Part shown: positions 42,818 through 57,221 of the stretch, piece after piece
How the letters are laid out: every line of letters starts with the position of its first letter
How positions within the stretch are numbered: the first letter of the stretch is position 1
From: Corynebacterium vitaeruminis
Lineage (GTDB): Bacteria; Actinomycetota; Actinomycetes; Mycobacteriales; Mycobacteriaceae
Assembly (NCBI RefSeq): GCF_001054325.1
Contig: NZ_JVVM01000001.1
Coordinates: 33,090-97,089, forward strand
Length of the DNA stretch: 64,000 nucleotides
Reading direction: 5' to 3'
Made by a program: the position numbers and the translations under genes
The notes under the pieces: generated by a model
The model's input: the letters and a program-made list of their open reading frames with translations, nothing else
Database searches by the model: none
Told to the model about the DNA's origin: nothing

Positions 42818-43648
42818 ATGAACTCTGCGCTGTACTTCAACGACGAGCCGTTTACTCCCCGCACTCCGCGGGTCTCGGCGGCGATTCAGCTCCACCGCGC
42901 GGCCAAACGCAAGAAGGCCGGACGCTTCCTCGTTGAGGGCTTCAACTCCGTCGATGCAGCTATTCGTGCAGAGGCGGTCGTAGAAGTTTTCGTCACCGCA
43001 GCCGCCGCGGAGCAGTTCCACGAGCTGCTCACGGGGTATCTCGAATCGGGGGCGCAGCGCAAGTCCGTTTCGCTTATCGACGACTCCGCCGCCCGCTCTT
43101 TAAGTGAAACCGTCACCACCACCGGGCTCTTTGCCGTCTGCGTCACCAGTGCGGTGTCCACCTCGCTGGATGAGGCGATTGAGGCCGGAAAGCAGGCCGG
43201 TTGTCTGGTTATCCCGGTAGAGTGCAATGACCCGGGCAATGTCGGCACGATTGTGCGCATGACCGATGCTCTCGGAGCTGGTGCGGTCATCCTCGCCGGT
43301 GACTCGGTCGATCCGTTGAATTCTAAGGCCGTACGTTCCTCGGCGGGTTCTGTTTTCCATACCCCTGTCGCACGCGAGCGCGATATCGACCTGGTTATGG
43401 AGAAAGTCAGGGAAGCGGGCTTTACCACCCTCGCCACGGCGATGGACGGTGCTCTCACGCTCGGCGCCGATGCGCTTCCCGGCGGTCCAGTCGCCTGGCT
43501 TTTCGGAAATGAAGCACACGGCCTATCGGAAGAGGTCACGGCTTCGGCCGGGGCCAGTGTGTCTATCCCGATTCAGGGCAAAGCGGAGTCGTTGAACCTC
43601 GCCACCGCAGCGGCCATGTGCCTGTGGGAGACAGTTCGAGGTAGGTAG
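42818..43648 (+). CDS. TrmH/SpoU-family RNA methyltransferase
   Basis: A 276-residue 2'-O-ribose methyltransferase of the SPOUT class, acting on rRNA or tRNA. The N-terminal substrate-binding domain starts AAKRKKAGRFLVEGFNSVDAA. The three SPOUT motifs that form the SAM-binding knot follow: CNDPGNVGTIVRMTDALGAG, WLFGNEAHGLSEE and IPIQGKAESLNLATAAAMCL. Similar proteins include TsnR (thiostrepton resistance) and RlmB; the target nucleotide cannot be assigned. The position between rplT and pheS is conserved in actinobacteria. Confidence 0.9.
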   Translation: MNSALYFNDEPFTPRTPRVSAAIQLHRAAKRKKAGRFLVEGFNSVDAAIRAEAVVEVFVTAAAAEQFHELLTGYLESGAQRKSVSLIDDSAARSLSETVTTTGLFAVCVTSAVSTSLDEAIEAGKQAGCLVIPVECNDPGNVGTIVRMTDALGAGAVILAGDSVDPLNSKAVRSSAGSVFHTPVARERDIDLVMEKVREAGFTTLATAMDGALTLGADALPGGPVAWLFGNEAHGLSEEVTASAGASVSIPIQGKAESLNLATAAAMCLWETVRGR

Positions 43649-43743
43649 CGAACCTCTATGGTGAGGTGCGTGCACGTGTGCGGTTATCCTCGACTATGAT
43701 TGTTCCATCACAAGAACTGATAGTCCTATATAGAAGTGGTTGA

Positions 43744-44796
<1,053 letters not shown>

Positions 44797-44828
44797 TTCA
44801 CTGACCTACAGATAGGAGTTTTACTTAC

Positions 44829-47321
44829 ATGTTCATTCCACAGTCGTGGGTCACTGAAATCGTTCGCGGCCCAGAGAACACCATCAACTCGGACTGGTCC
44901 GTCACCCCGGACGAGTTGGATGAGGGCTTTGTGCGCGTTGGTTTTGAAACTGAGGGACACGAGCCGCTGGAGAAGATCGAGGGGCCGCTGGTTTTCGGTC
45001 GCGTCGACCACATTGAGGAGCTCGAGGGCTTCAAGAAGCCAATTCGCTTCTGCCAGGTCAACGTCGGCGATGCCAATGGCACCGGTGAGCTGCAGGAGAT
45101 TATCTGTGGTGCCCGCAACTTCGAAGAGGGCTCCATTGTCGTCGTCGCGCTGCCGGGCTGCGTGCTGCCAGGTGGTTTCGCAATTTCCGCACGTAAGACT
45201 TACGGCAAGGTCTCCAATGGCATGCTCTGCTCTGAAGCTGAGCTTGGCATGACCGATTCCTCCGCGGGTATTCTGACGCTGCCGTCGGCTCCGGCAGAGC
45301 TGGGTTCGTGCGCGAAGGAGTTCATCGGGCTCGATGATGAAAAATTCGAGGTCAACATCACTCCGGACCGCGGTTACGCGCTGTCGGCTCGCGGACTCGG
45401 CCGCGAGATCTGCTCCGCTTTCAACCTCGACTTCGCCGATCCAGCCAAGGTAAAGGAGCTACCGGTCGAGGGCGAGGTCCTTAACGTCACCATCGACGAG
45501 GACACCGACACCCACCGCTTCGGCCTGCGCCGTGTTACCGGCATCGACCCGAACGCCGAGACCCCGTGGTGGATGCGCCGCCGCCTGCTGCTGTCCGGTC
45601 AGCGTCCGGTCAACGTGGCCACGGACGTCACCAACTACGTGATGTTGCTGCTCGGTCAGCCGATGCACGCTTTCGACGGTTCCAAGATTGCCGGTGGCCT
45701 GCACATCCGCAATGCAAAGGCCGGCGAGACTCTGACCACTCTCGACCACGTGGACCGCAAGCTCGACCCGGCAGACGTTGTCATCTGCGACGACAACGGT
45801 ATTCAGTCGCTCGCCGGCATCATGGGCGGACTTACCTCCGAAATCGCCGAAGACACCACCGATGTGGTCTTCGAGGCCGCCAACTGGTCGCCACTGCACG
45901 TGTTCCGCAGTGGTCGCCGCCACAAGCTGACCTCCGAGGCTTCACGACGTTTCGAGCGCGGCGTGGACACCGCCCTTGTCGAACCGGCTCTGAATCTGGC
46001 CTGCCAGCTGCTCGCTGACATCGCCGGCGGCACTATCGACACTGGTCGCACCCTGCTCGGTGAGGTTGCCACCATGCCGACTATTGACTTTGCTGTCAAT
46101 CGCGCCAGCGAAGTTGCGGGCGTGGATTACCCGCGTGAGACCGTCATCGGTCGCCTACGTGAGGTCGGTTGCGAGGTCGTCGACAATGGTGACCGCCTGG
46201 CCGTTACCCCGCCGACCTGGCGTTCGGACCTGACCATGTCCGCTGACCTGGTTGAGGAAATCCTGCGCCTGGAAGGCCTGGAGGACATTCCGGTTATCCT
46301 TCCGATTGCCCCGGCCGGCCGCGGTCTGACTGAGCGTCAACTGCGTCGCCGCTACGTTGGTCACGCGCTGGCTCACAACGGCTACCTGGAGATTCTGCCG
46401 ACGCCATTCATTGCCAACGATGTCTTTGACGTCTGGGGCCTCGATGCCGATGACCCGCGCCGCAACACGGTCAAGGTCATCAATCCGCTGGAGTCCGATC
46501 ATGCTCAGCTGGGTACGACTCTGCTGCCGTCCATGCTGGACGCACTGAAGCGAAACGTTGCCCGCGGCCAGGTCGACCTGTCGCTCTACGGTGTGGAGCA
46601 GGTATCCATCGAGCGTGGCAATGGTGTCTCGCCGATGCCGTCGACCGCTGGTCTGCCGAGCGAGGCCGAGCGCGCCGAGCTGCTGGAGTCGCTGCCGGAG
46701 CAGCCGCTGCATGTCGCCACTGTCGCCTGTGGTCGTATCCGCCTGGATAGCCCGTGGGGTGACGAGGCTGCATACACCGTCGCCGATGCTATCGATGCCG
46801 CTCGCATTGTTGCCCGCGCCGCCAACGTTGAGCTGGAGATCCGCAACGCCGAGCTGCTGCCGTGGCACCCGGGCCGCTGCGCCGAGCTGCTTGTCGACGG
46901 CGAAGTCGTCGGCCATGCCGGTGAGCTGCACCCGAAGGTGTGCAAGGACGCTGGTCTGCCGGAGCGCACCTGCGCTATGGAGATTAATCTCGATGCACTG
47001 CCAGTGACGGAGCACCTGCCGGCACCGGTTCTCAGCCCGTTCCCGGCTGTCCACCAGGACGTTGCACTTGTGGTCAGTGATGAGGTCTCCGCCGCAGAGG
47101 TCGAGAAGACTCTGGTTGAGGGTGCCGGTGAGCTCCTCGAGTCGATCCGTATCTTCGATGTTTACCGCTCCGAGCAGATGGGCGAGGACGTTCGCTCGCT
47201 GGCGTACTCCCTGCGTTTCCGCGCACCGGACCGTACGCTGAAGGAAGAGGAAGCTTCCGCAGCTCGCGAGGCGGCCATTGAGTTGGCCACTACCCGCCAC
47301 GGCGCTCAGCTGCGCGGCTAA
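44829..47321 (+). CDS. pheT: Phenylalanine-tRNA ligase beta subunit
   Basis: An 830-residue partner of PheS. Recognisable domains are the tRNA-binding OB fold (about residues 45-155), the B3/B4 editing domain (about 210-390, with SEASRRFERGVD), the B5 domain with PPTWRSDLTMSADLVEEILRLEG, the catalytic-like domain and the C-terminal ferredoxin-fold anticodon-binding domain (SPFPAVHQDVALVV to the end). Full length for the family. TAGGAG lies about 12 nt before the ATG. Confidence 0.97.
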   Translation: MFIPQSWVTEIVRGPENTINSDWSVTPDELDEGFVRVGFETEGHEPLEKIEGPLVFGRVDHIEELEGFKKPIRFCQVNVGDANGTGELQEIICGARNFEEGSIVVVALPGCVLPGGFAISARKTYGKVSNGMLCSEAELGMTDSSAGILTLPSAPAELGSCAKEFIGLDDEKFEVNITPDRGYALSARGLGREICSAFNLDFADPAKVKELPVEGEVLNVTIDEDTDTHRFGLRRVTGIDPNAETPWWMRRRLLLSGQRPVNVATDVTNYVMLLLGQPMHAFDGSKIAGGLHIRNAKAGETLTTLDHVDRKLDPADVVICDDNGIQSLAGIMGGLTSEIAEDTTDVVFEAANWSPLHVFRSGRRHKLTSEASRRFERGVDTALVEPALNLACQLLADIAGGTIDTGRTLLGEVATMPTIDFAVNRASEVAGVDYPRETVIGRLREVGCEVVDNGDRLAVTPPTWRSDLTMSADLVEEILRLEGLEDIPVILPIAPAGRGLTERQLRRRYVGHALAHNGYLEILPTPFIANDVFDVWGLDADDPRRNTVKVINPLESDHAQLGTTLLPSMLDALKRNVARGQVDLSLYGVEQVSIERGNGVSPMPSTAGLPSEAERAELLESLPEQPLHVATVACGRIRLDSPWGDEAAYTVADAIDAARIVARAANVELEIRNAELLPWHPGRCAELLVDGEVVGHAGELHPKVCKDAGLPERTCAMEINLDALPVTEHLPAPVLSPFPAVHQDVALVVSDEVSAAEVEKTLVEGAGELLESIRIFDVYRSEQMGEDVRSLAYSLRFRAPDRTLKEEEASAAREAAIELATTRHGAQLRG

Positions 47322-47347
47322 TAGGGGAGACCTCAGGAGAGCAGACC

Positions 47348-48187
47348 ATGATTGGTAACCGGTGGCGTCGCTCCAACAGGCTGAATAGTGCAGACGCGCG
47401 AGAACAGTGCGTTCGAGCGCGCACTGTGAGCACTGCGAAGCCTGCAGGAACTGCGGTTGCAGCTGCTGTCACGGCAGGTCTGCTGTTCGCGGGGACGCCC
47501 AATGCGGCTGCGCTGGTTGGTGGGGAGGCTGCTGCGCCTAGTGTGGCGGCGGACTCCGTGGTGTCGATTATGGTCCGGACCAGTCCCCATACCGGAAACT
47601 TTTGCACGGGAACTGCGGTCGCTCCGCAGTGGGTAATGACCGCGGCGCACTGCGTGCGTGATATTCCGCTGCAGTTCGGAGAAGTAGAGGTCGGTTTCGG
47701 TCAGGATTCCCGCCGTGTTCCTATCGAAAGCTGGGAGATTGCGCCCACCGGTGACGTAGCGCTTATTCACCTTGCGGACGATGCGGGCCTTCCGGAGTAT
47801 CCCGCGATGGAACGTCGTCAAGCGTTTTCGGAGCCGGAGACTGCAGGCACGGTCTATGGGCGCTCACCGCTTGGCGATGTTGCGGATGGCACGCTGCCGA
47901 TGGCGACCGTGACTGCTTCGATGTGTCCGGTCAAGTATCAACAGTGCGTGCGAGAAGACTCAGTGTTGGCGCGCATGGAGCGTCCCGCGGCGTTGCAGGT
48001 GGGCGATTCGGGTGGACCGCTCTTCATCGATGGCCAGCTAGCGGCGGTGTTCTCAGGCGCGGTGGCTTTTGATGACAACGCGGCACCGGAGGAGTCGGGT
48101 TACTATCTCTACACCACGACGTCATCGGTGGCGCAGTGGGCAGATGGCGTTATGGAGCAGGAGCCAAGCGCCGCGTTCGTTGAATAA
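47348..48187 (+). CDS. Secreted trypsin-like serine protease
   Basis: A 279-residue S1-family protease with a long N-region and a signal sequence (AVAAAVTAGLLFAGTPNAAA). The mature part begins LVGGEAAAPS. The catalytic triad is visible: His in MTAAHCV, Asp in GDVALIHL and Ser in VGDSGGPLF. Two cysteine pairs flank the His and Ser. Such corynebacterial proteases are small and of unknown substrate. AGGAGA lies about 10 nt before the ATG. It lies between pheT and argC and may be read from the pheST promoter, as no terminator separates them. Confidence 0.88.
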   Translation: MIGNRWRRSNRLNSADAREQCVRARTVSTAKPAGTAVAAAVTAGLLFAGTPNAAALVGGEAAAPSVAADSVVSIMVRTSPHTGNFCTGTAVAPQWVMTAAHCVRDIPLQFGEVEVGFGQDSRRVPIESWEIAPTGDVALIHLADDAGLPEYPAMERRQAFSEPETAGTVYGRSPLGDVADGTLPMATVTASMCPVKYQQCVREDSVLARMERPAALQVGDSGGPLFIDGQLAAVFSGAVAFDDNAAPEESGYYLYTTTSSVAQWADGVMEQEPSAAFVE

Positions 48188-48231
48188 TCTGCCGTGCTCG
48201 ATGAGCGCGGTGTTTGCGCCGACGGCGCCGT

Positions 48232-48305
48232 TATATTCATAATTCACTCGAGTCACAGCGGTAGAATTCCAGCACTTTGACATCGAATTCTATGAATATC
48301 TTGCA
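48232..48305 (+). promoter_or_regulatory. argC promoter/operator region
   Basis: TATATT (48232-48237) is a possible -10 and TTGACA (48277-48282) a possible -35, without a clean partner for either. Half-sites resembling ARG boxes occur (ATTCATAATTCA at 48236-48247; TATGAAT at 48291-48297). A perfect inverted repeat TAGAATTC-N15-GAATTCTA spans 48262-48292. These are candidate ArgR sites upstream of a cluster that encodes its own ArgR. Confidence 0.4.
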
Positions 48306-48336
48306 ACACAGTGAATAAAAGTGTTGAATGTTTGGC

Positions 48337-49377
48337 ATGAGTATTTCTGTTGCCATTGCTGGTGCGACCGGTTACGCAGGAGGAGAAATCCTCCGCCTTC
48401 TGTTGTCGCACCCGGCGTATCTTTCCGGCGAACTGACCATCGGCGCACTGACCGGAGCATCCAATGCGGGTGCCCGTGTGGGGGACATTATGCCTCATGT
48501 GGCACCTTTGGCTGACCGTCGTATTGAGCCGACTAATGGTGACACCCTTACCGGGCATGACGTGGTGTTCCTCGGCCTGCCTCACGGTCATTCGGCTGCG
48601 ATTGCAGAGCAGTTGGGGGATGACACGGTGATTATTGACTGCGGTGCGGATTTCCGCCTGCAGGATGCCGCTGAGTGGGAGCACTACTACGGCTCGGAGC
48701 ACGCCGGTACCTGGACGTACGGCATTCCAGAGCTGCCAGGAAACAGGGAAGTGGTGGCTGCTTCCAAGCGCATTGCTGTACCGGGGTGTTTCCCCACTGG
48801 CGGTACTATTACGGCGCTCCCGGCAGTTGCAGAGGGGCTGGTCAAGTCGGATCTGTCCGTTGTTTCCATCACCGGTACCTCCGGCGCAGGCAAGAAGGCA
48901 GCTGTGCCCCTGCTTGGGGCAGAGGTTATGGGCAACCTCCGCGCCTATAACACCGCAGGCAAGCACCGCCACACCGCGGAGTTCTTGCAGAACCTAAAGC
49001 CGTACGCAGAGGACCTCACCGTCAGCTTCACGCCGGTACTCGCCCCGACGTCGCGTGGCATTCTCACCACTATCACCGCCCCGCTTGTCGACGGGGTGAC
49101 GGAGGCAGCCGCTCGGGAGGCCTACCTTGATTTCTACAAGGATGAGCCATTCGTGCAGGTGTTGGCCGCAGGGCTGCAGCCGCAGACGCAGTCGGTGATT
49201 GGTTCTAACCTGGTTCAGATTCAGGTTGAGGTGGATGAACGTGCCAACCGCCTGGTGCTGACCTCGGCGATTGACAACCTGACAAAGGGCACCGGTGGTG
49301 CCGCAATTCAGTGCATGAATTTGGTTACTGGACAGAATGAAACTGCAGGACTTCCACTGGTAGGAGTTGCCCCATGA
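48337..49377 (+). CDS. argC: N-acetyl-gamma-glutamyl-phosphate reductase
   Basis: A 346-residue NADPH-dependent reductase, third step of arginine synthesis. The Rossmann motif is [18 protein letters not shown] and the catalytic cysteine is in [11 protein letters not shown]; further marks are [11 protein letters not shown] and KHRHTAEF. Two starts are possible, ATG at 48328 and at 48337; the second gives the family-typical short lead before [10 protein letters not shown]. Its stop overlaps the argJ ATG (ATGA). Confidence 0.95.
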   Translation: MSISVAIAGATGYAGGEILRLLLSHPAYLSGELTIGALTGASNAGARVGDIMPHVAPLADRRIEPTNGDTLTGHDVVFLGLPHGHSAAIAEQLGDDTVIIDCGADFRLQDAAEWEHYYGSEHAGTWTYGIPELPGNREVVAASKRIAVPGCFPTGGTITALPAVAEGLVKSDLSVVSITGTSGAGKKAAVPLLGAEVMGNLRAYNTAGKHRHTAEFLQNLKPYAEDLTVSFTPVLAPTSRGILTTITAPLVDGVTEAAAREAYLDFYKDEPFVQVLAAGLQPQTQSVIGSNLVQIQVEVDERANRLVLTSAIDNLTKGTGGAAIQCMNLVTGQNETAGLPLVGVAP

Positions 49378-50582
49378 TGAAGGAAGAAAAAGAAGGTCTC
49401 GTCAACGTCGCTGGTGACGAAGGTGGCGTATGTGCACCTCAGGGGTTTGCGGCCAGTGGTGTCACCGCGGGCATCAAGGTCAGTGGTAACCCGGACATGG
49501 CGCTGATCGTAAACCAGGGCCCGGAGAAGACGGCTGCGGCTGTCTTCACCACCAACCGTGTCCAGGCTGCGCCGGTGACGGTGTCCAAGGAACACATCGC
49601 TGACGGAAAGCTGTCGGCAGTGGTGCTGAACTCGGGCAATGCCAACGCCTGCAACGGTCAGCCGGGTATTGCCGACGCCCTCGAGGTCTGCCAAAAGGTC
49701 GCAGATGAGCTCGGCGTCGACGTTACCGAGATCGGTACCTGTTCCACCGGTTTGATTGGTGATCGGTTGCCGATGGACATCGTGCTGTCGGGTGTGCCGA
49801 AGCTTATAGAGAGTCTGGGCAGCGATGCCGCCGCAGGTACGGCTGCAGCAGAGGCCATTTTGACCACTGACTTAGTGGCAAAACAGGCCGTTGCGCATGG
49901 TGACGGCTTCACTGTCGGTGCCATGGGCAAAGGCGTTGGCATGATTAGCCCGTCGATGGCCACGATGCTCGGTGTGATTACGACGGATGCGTCGGTAAGC
50001 GAGGAAATGGCGCACGAGGCCATTGCCAAGGCCAGCGAGGTTACGTTTAACCGTCTGGATATTGATGGCTCCACCTCCACCAATGACACCGTCATTATTT
50101 TGGCCAATGGTGCCTCTGGTGTGAAGCCTTCGCAGGAAGAGTTCGATAAAGCGGTGCTCAGCGTGTGTGATTCCATCGCCCGCCAGATGCAGTCGGACGC
50201 CGAAGGCGTGACCAAGCGCGTGTCCGTGACCGTGCGCGGCACCGGTGGTGCTGAAGACGCCCTGGTAGCTGCTCGAATTATCGGTCGCGACAACCTGTTC
50301 AAGTGTGCGATGTTCGGTTCGGACCCGAACTGGGGCCGTGTGTTGGCGGCTGTCGGCACCGCACCGGTGGAGATGGATCCGGAGCACATCACGGTTTCCT
50401 TCAACGGCCACGTGGTCTGCCGTGATACCGGTGGCACGCCTGATGCTCGCGAAGTGGATCTGTCCGGCAAAGACATCGCTGTCGAGGTTGATCTGGGCAC
50501 TGGTAATCCGGAAGAGGCCACGATTCGTACGACAGACCTTTCCCACGACTACGTTCACATCAATTCGGCATATTCGTCGTAG
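49374..50582 (+). CDS. argJ: Bifunctional ornithine acetyltransferase / N-acetylglutamate synthase
   Basis: A 402-residue member of the DmpA/OAT family. It recycles acetyl groups from N-acetylornithine to glutamate, so the pathway is cyclic, which fits the absence of argE and argA here. The autocleavage site is in [21 protein letters not shown], between Ala and Thr; the new N-terminal Thr is the nucleophile. The start also contains [21 protein letters not shown]. Feedback by ornithine is known for corynebacterial ArgJ. It overlaps argC by 4 nt. Confidence 0.95.
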   Translation: MMKEEKEGLVNVAGDEGGVCAPQGFAASGVTAGIKVSGNPDMALIVNQGPEKTAAAVFTTNRVQAAPVTVSKEHIADGKLSAVVLNSGNANACNGQPGIADALEVCQKVADELGVDVTEIGTCSTGLIGDRLPMDIVLSGVPKLIESLGSDAAAGTAAAEAILTTDLVAKQAVAHGDGFTVGAMGKGVGMISPSMATMLGVITTDASVSEEMAHEAIAKASEVTFNRLDIDGSTSTNDTVIILANGASGVKPSQEEFDKAVLSVCDSIARQMQSDAEGVTKRVSVTVRGTGGAEDALVAARIIGRDNLFKCAMFGSDPNWGRVLAAVGTAPVEMDPEHITVSFNGHVVCRDTGGTPDAREVDLSGKDIAVEVDLGTGNPEEATIRTTDLSHDYVHINSAYSS

Positions 50583-50604
50583 AAGGTTTTGAGGAGACAC
50601 TGAC

Positions 50605-51498
50605 ATGGTTCACCAGTTGACCGAAGGGCTGTCCTTCGAACAGCGGGCACATGTGCTGGCGGAAGCACTGCCATGGCTGCAGCACCACCGCGACAAGATT
50701 GTGGTGGTCAAGTACGGCGGTAACGCGATGACCGACCTGAAGCTGAAGAAGGCCTTCGCGCAGGACATGGTTTTCCTGCGCACCGTGGGCGTGAAGCCGG
50801 TGGTTGTCCATGGTGGCGGTCCACAGATTTCGTTGATGCTCAAGCGCCTTGGGCTGGAGGGAGAGTTCCGAGGCGGTTTCCGCGTCACGACCCCGGAGGT
50901 CATGGAAATTGTCCGTATGGTGCTCTTCGGACAGGTCGGTCGCGAATTGGTGAATCTCATCAACGCCTACGGGCCGTATGCGGTGGGTACCTCTGGTGAG
51001 GACGGCGGTTTGTTCACCGGTGCTCGACGCACGGTAAACGTCGGCGGCAAGGAGACAGATATCGGGCTGGTTGGCAACATCACCGAGGTGCACTCGGAAA
51101 CGCTATTGGACCTAATCGATGCCGGACGAATTCCGGTGGTCTCCACGATTGCGCCGTCGGCTGATGGCAGCGAGGTCTACAACATCAATGCCGATACGGC
51201 AGCAGGTGCACTGGCATCGGCAATTAACGCGAACCGTCTGGTGATTTTGACTAATGTCGAGGGTCTCTACACGGATTGGCCGAACCGCGATTCGCTGGTG
51301 TCCAAGATTTCCACTTCGCACCTGCGAGAAATCCTTCCGACGCTGGACTCGGGCATGATTCCGAAGATGGAGTCCTGCCTGAACGCAGTGGATCGGGGAG
51401 TGCCAGCGGCTCACGTTATCGATGGCCGCCAGCCGCACTCAGTGCTGCTGGAGCTGATGACTTCCGGCGGTATCGGCACAATGGTAGAGCCCGGATAA
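50605..51498 (+). CDS. argB: Acetylglutamate kinase
   Basis: A 297-residue amino-acid kinase that phosphorylates N-acetylglutamate. Motifs: [12 protein letters not shown] (phosphate binding), [17 protein letters not shown] (substrate) and [28 protein letters not shown] (nucleotide site). The N-terminal helix ([16 protein letters not shown]) is of the type found in arginine-inhibited hexameric enzymes, suggesting feedback control (inference from family). GAGGAGA lies 8 nt before the ATG. Confidence 0.96.
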   Translation: MVHQLTEGLSFEQRAHVLAEALPWLQHHRDKIVVVKYGGNAMTDLKLKKAFAQDMVFLRTVGVKPVVVHGGGPQISLMLKRLGLEGEFRGGFRVTTPEVMEIVRMVLFGQVGRELVNLINAYGPYAVGTSGEDGGLFTGARRTVNVGGKETDIGLVGNITEVHSETLLDLIDAGRIPVVSTIAPSADGSEVYNINADTAAGALASAINANRLVILTNVEGLYTDWPNRDSLVSKISTSHLREILPTLDSGMIPKMESCLNAVDRGVPAAHVIDGRQPHSVLLELMTSGGIGTMVEPG

Positions 51499-51557
51499 GG
51501 CAGAAAAAGACGGACAAGAATTTACCTACACACACGTTAGGCAGGTCGAAAGACGAC

Positions 51558-52763
51558 ATGAGCGACTTCAAGCAGCAGTGGCAACACACGATGATGAACA
51601 ATTACGGCACGCCGCGCATTGAGCTTGTGCAGGGTAAAGGCGCTATTGTCACGGATTCCGAGGGCAAGGAATACCTGGACCTGCTCGCCGGTATTGCAGT
51701 CAACGCGTTGGGTCACGCACATCCAGCCATTGTGGAAGCAGTGTCCAAGCAGATTTCCACGCTGGGGCATGTGTCCAACATCTTCGCCTCTGAGCCGCCA
51801 CTGGCATTGGGCGAGAAGCTCATTGAGCTCACTGGTTGGGACACTGATGACACTCGAATTATGTTCTGCAACTCCGGTACCGAGGCCAATGAGGCTGCAT
51901 TCAAGCTGGCGCGTTTGACGGGTCGAAACCGCATTATCGCTACCCACCACGGTTTCCACGGCCGCACCATGGGCGCACTTGCTATGACCGGTCAGCCGGA
52001 CAAGCGTACGCCGTTCGAGCCGATGCCCGGTGGAGTCGAGTTCGTGCCCTACGGCGACATCGACTTCCTCACCAAGACCATCGAGTCCGATCCACTGGGT
52101 GTCGCTGCGGTAATCTTGGAGCCAATTCAGGGTGAGACCGGTGTGGTCGCACCGCCAGAGGGATACCTCGCTGCTGTCCGTGAGCTGACCAAGCGCTTCG
52201 ACGTCCTCATGATCGTCGACGAGGTTCAGACCGGCATTGGCCGTACCGGCCAGTGGTTCGCCCACCAGCACGACGGCATCGTCCCGGATGTCATGACTCT
52301 GGCCAAGGGCCTCGGCGGCGGCCTGCCACTGGGGGCTGTCATCGCCAACGGCCGCGCAGCGGAACTGTTTACCCCAGGTGCGCACGGCACTACCTTCGGT
52401 GGCAACCCGGTCTGTGCTGCGGTCGGTCTGGCTGTGATCGAGACGCTTGAAGAAGAAAAACTGCTCGACCGAGTCACCGAAAAGGGCAAGGTCCTGGCTC
52501 GCAAGCTCGCGTCGTTAAGCCATGTCGATCACGTGCGCGGTCGTGGCTTCATGCTTGGGCTGGTGCTGACCGAAAATCTGGCGAAGGAAGCAGTCAACGC
52601 TGGCTATGAGCGCGGTGTCATTCTGAACGCACCGCAGGCGAATGTGCTGCGTATTGTGCCGCCGCTGAACCTCAGCGATGAGGAAGTCAACCGTGCCGTC
52701 GAGTTGATTGATGCCTGCCTGAACGACGCCGCCGAGGCTGTCGCAAACAAAGGAAGGAACTAG
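51558..52763 (+). CDS. argD: Acetylornithine aminotransferase
   Basis: A 401-residue class III PLP aminotransferase making N-acetylornithine. Marks: [61 protein letters not shown] and the PLP lysine in [15 protein letters not shown]. The open frame extends far upstream into argB, but the ATG at 51558 ([17 protein letters not shown]) matches the family and is preceded by AGGTCGAAAG. It lies 59 bp after argB. Confidence 0.95.
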   Translation: MSDFKQQWQHTMMNNYGTPRIELVQGKGAIVTDSEGKEYLDLLAGIAVNALGHAHPAIVEAVSKQISTLGHVSNIFASEPPLALGEKLIELTGWDTDDTRIMFCNSGTEANEAAFKLARLTGRNRIIATHHGFHGRTMGALAMTGQPDKRTPFEPMPGGVEFVPYGDIDFLTKTIESDPLGVAAVILEPIQGETGVVAPPEGYLAAVRELTKRFDVLMIVDEVQTGIGRTGQWFAHQHDGIVPDVMTLAKGLGGGLPLGAVIANGRAAELFTPGAHGTTFGGNPVCAAVGLAVIETLEEEKLLDRVTEKGKVLARKLASLSHVDHVRGRGFMLGLVLTENLAKEAVNAGYERGVILNAPQANVLRIVPPLNLSDEEVNRAVELIDACLNDAAEAVANKGRN

Positions 52764-53711
<948 letters not shown>

Positions 53712-53716
53712 CAGCC

Positions 53717-54199
53717 ATGACCGCAGCACAACCAGGTTCTCGCACAGCACGGCAGGCGCGCATTGTTGACCTGCTGGCGCAGCATCACGTGTCCAGTCAG
53801 ATCCAGCTCGTCGAGCTGCTTGCCGACGAGGGCATTGAGATTGCGCAGGCCACGTTGTCCAGAGACCTCGATGAGCTGGGCGCCCGGAAGATCCGCGATG
53901 GAGTTAACGGTTCGCGTTATTCCATCGTCGAAGATGCTCTCGCTGTTTCCAGTGGTGCAGTGGCCAGGATGCGGCGCGTTTTAGACGAGCTGCTGGTCTC
54001 TATTGATCATTCGGGTTCCATTGCGGTTGTGCGTACACCACCTGGAGCCGCACAGTATCTAGCCAGTGTGATTGACCGTGCGGGACTCAAAGAAATCGTT
54101 GGCACAATTGCAGGTGATGACACCGTAATGTGCCTGGCTAGAGAACCACTTTCCGGCGCTGAGCTAGCCCAGCGTCTAGCCGCCGGAACGAACCAGTAA
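53717..54199 (+). CDS. argR: Arginine repressor
   Basis: A 160-residue regulator. The N-terminal winged helix carries [32 protein letters not shown], the DNA-recognition part. The C-terminal half binds arginine and hexamerises ([28 protein letters not shown] and [15 protein letters not shown]). It starts 5 nt after argF, inside the operon it presumably represses, giving autoregulation (inference). Confidence 0.95.
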   Translation: MTAAQPGSRTARQARIVDLLAQHHVSSQIQLVELLADEGIEIAQATLSRDLDELGARKIRDGVNGSRYSIVEDALAVSSGAVARMRRVLDELLVSIDHSGSIAVVRTPPGAAQYLASVIDRAGLKEIVGTIAGDDTVMCLAREPLSGAELAQRLAAGTNQ

Positions 54200-54247
54200 A
54201 CTATTCCACGAAATGCTTTAAGCACCGATTAAAGGAGCGCTTACCCT

Positions 54248-55447
54248 ATGACCAACCGGGTTATTCTTGCTTACTCTGGTGGCCTCGACACCACCGTTGC
54301 TATTCCGTACCTCAAGGAAATGACCGACGGCGAGGTCGTCGCAGTTTCTATCGATGTCGGACAGGGCGGCGAGGACATGGAGTCCGTGCGTCAGCGCGCT
54401 CTGGACGCCGGCGCTGTCGAAGCTGTTGTTGTCGACGCTAAGGATGAATTCGCCGAGGAGTACTGCCTGCCGACCATTAAGGCAAATGGTCTCTACATGA
54501 AGCAGTACCCGCTGGTTTCTGCACTGTCTCGCCCGCTGATTGTTAAGCACATGGCGAAGGCGGCAGAGGAGTTCGGTGGCACCCACGTTGCTCACGGCTG
54601 CACCGGTAAGGGCAATGACCAGGTCCGTTTCGAGGTCGGTTTCGCCAACACCGCTCCGGACCTGAAGATCATCGCTCCGGCTCGTGACTTCGCGTGGACC
54701 CGCGACAAGGCCATCGCCTTCGCTGAGGAAAAGGGTCTGCCGATTGAGCAGTCCAAGTCCTCGCCGTTCTCCATCGACCAGAACCTCTTCGGTCGCGCCA
54801 TTGAGACCGGCTACCTGGAGGACCTGTGGAACGCACCGACCAAGGATGTCTACGCGTACACCGAGGATCCGACCCTGAACTTCAACTCCCCGGATGAGGT
54901 CATCATCTCCTTCGAGGACGGTAAGCCGACTGCCATCGACGGTAAGAAGGTTTCCGTACTTGAGGCCATCGAAGAGATGAACCGCCGCGCTGGTGCTCAG
55001 GGCATCGGTCGTCTGGATATGGTTGAGGACCGCCTGGTCGGCATCAAGTCCCGCGAGATCTACGAGGCTCCGGGTGCTATGGCCATCATGGCTGCACACG
55101 CAGCTCTGGAGGACGTCACCGTTGAGCGTGAGCTGGCTCGTTACAAGCGCCAGGTCGAAGGCGAGTGGGCCAACCTGGTCTACGACGGTCTGTGGTTCTC
55201 GCCGCTGAAGCGCGCACTGGATGCCTTCATCGAGGAGTCCCAGAAGGGCGTTTCCGGTGATATCCGCATGGTCATGCACGCTGGTCACTGCAACGTCAAC
55301 GGTCGCCGTTCGAACACCTCGCTGTACGACTTCAACCTGGCTACCTACGACGAGGGCGACACCTTCGACCAGACCCTGGCTCGCGGCTTCGTCGAGCTGC
55401 ACGGCCTGTCCTCGAAGATGGCCGCAAAGCGCGACTTCAACCTGTAA
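54248..55447 (+). CDS. argG: Argininosuccinate synthase
   Basis: A 399-residue ATP-dependent ligase joining citrulline and aspartate. The PP-loop motif is [16 protein letters not shown]; other conserved parts are [30 protein letters not shown] and [17 protein letters not shown]. Strong codon bias indicates high expression. AAAGGAG lies about 10 nt before the ATG. The 48-bp gap from argR holds no clear terminator. Confidence 0.97.
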   Translation: MTNRVILAYSGGLDTTVAIPYLKEMTDGEVVAVSIDVGQGGEDMESVRQRALDAGAVEAVVVDAKDEFAEEYCLPTIKANGLYMKQYPLVSALSRPLIVKHMAKAAEEFGGTHVAHGCTGKGNDQVRFEVGFANTAPDLKIIAPARDFAWTRDKAIAFAEEKGLPIEQSKSSPFSIDQNLFGRAIETGYLEDLWNAPTKDVYAYTEDPTLNFNSPDEVIISFEDGKPTAIDGKKVSVLEAIEEMNRRAGAQGIGRLDMVEDRLVGIKSREIYEAPGAMAIMAAHAALEDVTVERELARYKRQVEGEWANLVYDGLWFSPLKRALDAFIEESQKGVSGDIRMVMHAGHCNVNGRRSNTSLYDFNLATYDEGDTFDQTLARGFVELHGLSSKMAAKRDFNL

Positions 55448-56932
<1,485 letters not shown>

Positions 56933-56998
56933 AGCTGGTAAAGCGGCTAGCTCAGCTAGCGCGGTTAAAGTAGCCGTCTCAGCTAACGCACCTAATTA

Positions 56999-57038
56999 AT
57001 CGGTGTGCGGTCAATCGATCGCACACCGATTCTTCTTT
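56999..57038 (+). terminator. arg cluster terminator
   Basis: Perfect 12-bp stem AATCGGTGTGCG/CGCACACCGATT, 9-nt loop, then a T/C-rich run. Confidence 0.88.
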
Positions 57039-57221
57039 CAAACCACCGGAATGGCACTCGGATGTGGTGACGGGGGTTTGGTGTGCTTTCCAGATCATAC
57101 GAAACAGACCTAGAAGGCCATTTGTGCAGACCAGATGAAAAAACGGCACCATCCCCAAAAATTACGAGCTGCACATGTGAAACTGCCCAACTTTATAGCA
57201 CTTTCAGGCCATTTTTCGGGA

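Noticed and set aside
48277..48282. TTGACA as the argC -35 box
   Set aside because: No TANNNT box occurs at 16-19 nt downstream, so it was kept only as part of the regulatory region.
54218..55402. 394-codon open frame antisense to argG
   Set aside because: Codon-bias shadow of a highly expressed gene; same reasoning for the frames antisense to argH and uvrA.
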